Source of the DNA: Spirochaetales bacterium
GTDB taxonomy: Bacteria; Spirochaetota; Spirochaetia; DAHUYW01
Assembly (NCBI GenBank): GCA_027306915.1
Contig: DAHUYW010000002.1
Span: forward strand, 62,250 to 126,249
DNA length: 64,000 nt
Direction: 5' to 3'
The first letter of the stretch is position 1, and each line of letters begins with the position of its first letter. Both the position numbers and the translations under genes were made by a program. Below are positions 62,315 to 64,000 of this stretch, piece by piece. The notes under the pieces were generated by a model. It made no database searches. It was not told the DNA's origin and saw only the letters and a list, made by a program, of their open reading frames with translations.

Positions 62315-64000
62315 TTATTTTACCCCCCACGCCTGGAACAGGGCCAATAGCCCCTCTTCGAGTGCGTGCCGCTCGCGAGGGGCATAGCCGCGGAGCAGCT
62401 CATCGAGGGTCTGAGCGAGCCAGACCGCTCCCTGGATGCTCCCGCGGAGAAAGGTCTGCCAGAAAAGCCGTCCAAGAAGAAGGCGAAAGCTCCCGCTCTC
62501 TCGAACCGCCGCCGGCGCCACGGGGGCCAGCTCGTACACGGTGGCGAGCGCCTCGAGCGGCCCGCGTCCGTGCCAGTCGCGAGCTCGCAGCGCCTCGATT
62601 CCGGCAAGCGGGAGCACCCCGATGCCCTCCTGCCCAGCGCCGAGGAGAAATAGGGGGAGCTCGGCGAGATGGGCGCGAATCTCGACCGCAAGCGGATCCC
62701 CATCCTGTTCGCTCGCGCGGAGATCGAAGGCCGGGGGCACCCACCCCTCCCCGCCGTCGAAGAGAAAGCCAGCGGTCTCGGCGGCCGTCGGCTCGAGGAG
62801 GATCACGATGCGGGCGGCGGCCGCCTCGGAGGCCTTGACGGCGGCCTCCCGGGTGGGAGCCTGGGATATCACGTTTCCGCACTTCTCGACGTTGTTCGTC
62901 GGAAAGGTGACCGAATCTCCCTTCCCGACCCGCAGGAAGAGATCCTTCACGAACGGTGCGCGCCGGGTCTCCTCCAGCCCGACCACCTGAGCGACCCGCC
63001 CCGGAATCGAGAAGAAGGCTCGCTCGGCCGAGACCATTCGCCAACGCGGGGACAGGTCGCCCGCGGGGAGACCGACCGCGATGTTGAGCGCGGCGCCGGT
63101 CACGAGCGAGCCGCTCGCATAGGGATAGGTCCACCCCGACATGTAGCCTCCGGACAGGCGGGCGGCGATCTCGCCGATCACCGGCCCCTCCGGCGAGAGC
63201 TTAACGTCGCCTTTCGCCGCGCCGCGCTCGATCCCAAGCGCGCGGATTCCCGCCTCGAAGACGGAGCACAGCCCCTCGATGGTTGCTCGATCCGCCGCGG
63301 TAGGGATGGTGTGACCGGTCTCCACGAAGTAGGGGGCGAAGCGAATGATCCGATCGGCTATCCCTGTTACGGTTATCCTCCCGCCGTCGACTATAGCGTC
63401 GAGGCTGAACTCCGGGCCCGGGATGAACTCCTCGAGGATGACCCTTCGCGATCGCGAGTGACCGCGGGCGAGAGCGACCGCTTCAGGAAGCTCACCGGGC
63501 TCGTCGATCCGCCGGATCCCCCGAGCTCCCATGTTGTCGACCGGCTTCACGACCAGGGGATAGCGCAGGCGGGAAGCAGCCCTGACGGGATCCTCCTCCT
63601 CGCTCACGCCCACGAAATCCGGCGAGGGCACTCCGGCCGCGCGGAAGGCGGCGCGCATGAGCGCTTTGTCCGTGGCGCGCCGTGCCACTTCGTACGGAAT
63701 TCCCGGAAGGCCGAGCCGCTCGGCAACCCAGGCCACCGTGACCGAGAAATCGGTCCCGGCGGTAAAGACCCCGTCGAGCCCGTCCTCGGCGGCAAGCCGC
63801 CGGGCCGCGCGCTCGATGGCCTCATTGTCCTTGAGGTCGATGGGAAGGCAGCGGTCGGCCTCCTGCGCCCCCACGGCCTGGGGATTGCCGTCTGCGACGG
63901 TCACCCGCCATCTCCGTTCCTTCGCGAGCCGGATTGCCGGAAGCTGCATGACGCCCCCGCCGAGGATGAGGATGGAGCGCGCGGCCTCCCTCCCGGAGCG
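62315..64000 (-). CDS. ATP-grasp family protein, 5' end beyond window
   Basis: The frame is open to the window edge, with 561 residues visible. It begins ...ARSILILGGGVMQLPAIRLA, the pre-ATP-grasp start of PurK/carbamoyl-phosphate synthase-like proteins, so the first ATG at 63947-63949 is internal. The ATP-grasp core has LVVKPVDNMGARGIRRIDE, VILEEFIPGPEFSLDAI, KGDVKLSPEGPVIGEIAARL and GGYMSGWTYPYASG. Typical products are amide or peptide-like ligations. The region after about 400 is unusual: a helical Arg/Leu-rich tail without a known domain. It is 2 nt upstream of the amidase gene, so a cell-wall or small-molecule ligation role is possible. The substrate is unknown. Confidence 0.88.
   Translation of the reverse strand, partial: RSGREAARSILILGGGVMQLPAIRLAKERRWRVTVADGNPQAVGAQEADRCLPIDLKDNEAIERAARRLAAEDGLDGVFTAGTDFSVTVAWVAERLGLPGIPYEVARRATDKALMRAAFRAAGVPSPDFVGVSEEEDPVRAASRLRYPLVVKPVDNMGARGIRRIDEPGELPEAVALARGHSRSRRVILEEFIPGPEFSLDAIVDGGRITVTGIADRIIRFAPYFVETGHTIPTAADRATIEGLCSVFEAGIRALGIERGAAKGDVKLSPEGPVIGEIAARLSGGYMSGWTYPYASGSLVTGAALNIAVGLPAGDLSPRWRMVSAERAFFSIPGRVAQVVGLEETRRAPFVKDLFLRVGKGDSVTFPTNNVEKCGNVISQAPTREAAVKASEAAAARIVILLEPTAAETAGFLFDGGEGWVPPAFDLRASEQDGDPLAVEIRAHLAELPLFLLGAGQEGIGVLPLAGIEALRARDWHGRGPLEALATVYELAPVAPAAVRESGSFRLLLGRLFWQTFLRGSIQGAVWLAQTLDELLRGYAPRERHALEEGLLALFQAWGVK

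Overview
The window looks like a GC-rich (roughly 60-65% by eye) free-living, motile, sugar-fermenting spirochaete. The main evidence is a flaA gene followed by cheA-cheW-cheX-cheY, the gene order known from Borrelia and treponemes. The CheW here carries a CheR-like domain, as in the spirochaete CheWS proteins, and CheX is the chemotaxis phosphatase. Signal peptides ending in Gly-Gly/Asn-Gly-Gln-Lys-Glu on the sugar-binding proteins are also typical of the phylum. There is no rRNA, CRISPR array, integrase or transposase. The only RNA gene seen with certainty is one tRNA-Val.

Layout. 1-0.9 kb: 3' end of serS. 1.1-2.9 kb: amtB-glnB (PII), with a sigma-54-type promoter. 3.3-5.5 kb: a three-gene set resembling the Bacillus Mhq quinone-detoxification genes. 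5.6-6.9 kb: a J-domain protein and a divergent unknown protein. 6.8-13.7 kb: one tightly packed operon, ECF sigma factor - zinc anti-sigma - RseB-like - TolC - MacA - MacB ATPase - MacB permease, preceded by a sigma-E-like promoter. 13.8-17.6 kb: a small zinc-ribbon protein, then pncA-pncB-neuB and a 53-residue ORF. 17.6-21.7 kb: a 1351-residue envelope protein with about eight FlgD-type Ig repeats and an OmpA-like end. 21.9-24.5 kb: a yfcH-type epimerase, 3-methyladenine glycosylase, then a strong promoter, a structured leader and a DUF981 membrane protein. 24.6-30.6 kb: arabinan/arabinose-oligosaccharide operon (ABC binding protein, two permeases, GH43, GH51). 30.6-33.8 kb: a chemoreceptor and a TIM-barrel isomerase. 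33.9-36.0 kb: hicAB toxin-antitoxin next to a broken and an intact copy of an outer-membrane-type protein (third copy at 50.2 kb). 36.3-40.9 kb: BON protein, DinB protein, a drug-efflux MFS fused to a cytidylate-kinase-like domain, ArfB and a peroxiredoxin-like protein. 41-48.9 kb: second sugar ABC operon, AraC regulator, GH4 alpha-galactosidase-like enzyme and two aldo/keto reductases. 49-54 kb: AlgH/YqgE protein, the third OMP paralogue and a third sugar ABC operon. 54.3 kb: tRNA-Val. 54.5-60.6 kb: cheY, cheX, cheWS, cheA and flaA (minus strand). 60.7-64 kb: GerMN protein, N-acetylmuramoyl-L-alanine amidase and an ATP-grasp protein cut by the window edge.

How the parts fit. Three CUT1 sugar importers are present and none has its own ATPase, so a shared MsmX/MsmK-type ATPase elsewhere is expected. 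Two of them sit with glycosidases (arabinan; probably alpha-galactosides). Chemotaxis and periplasmic-flagellum genes would direct the cell to such sugars. The most unusual items are the MFS-kinase fusion, the sigma/anti-sigma/RseB module transcriptionally joined to a MacAB-TolC pump, the structured leader before the DUF981 gene, and several genes whose consensus promoters lie only 9-10 nt before the start codon with no ribosome-binding site (predicted leaderless mRNAs). Most long ORFs opposite these genes are antisense shadows of GC-rich coding sequence and are left out.
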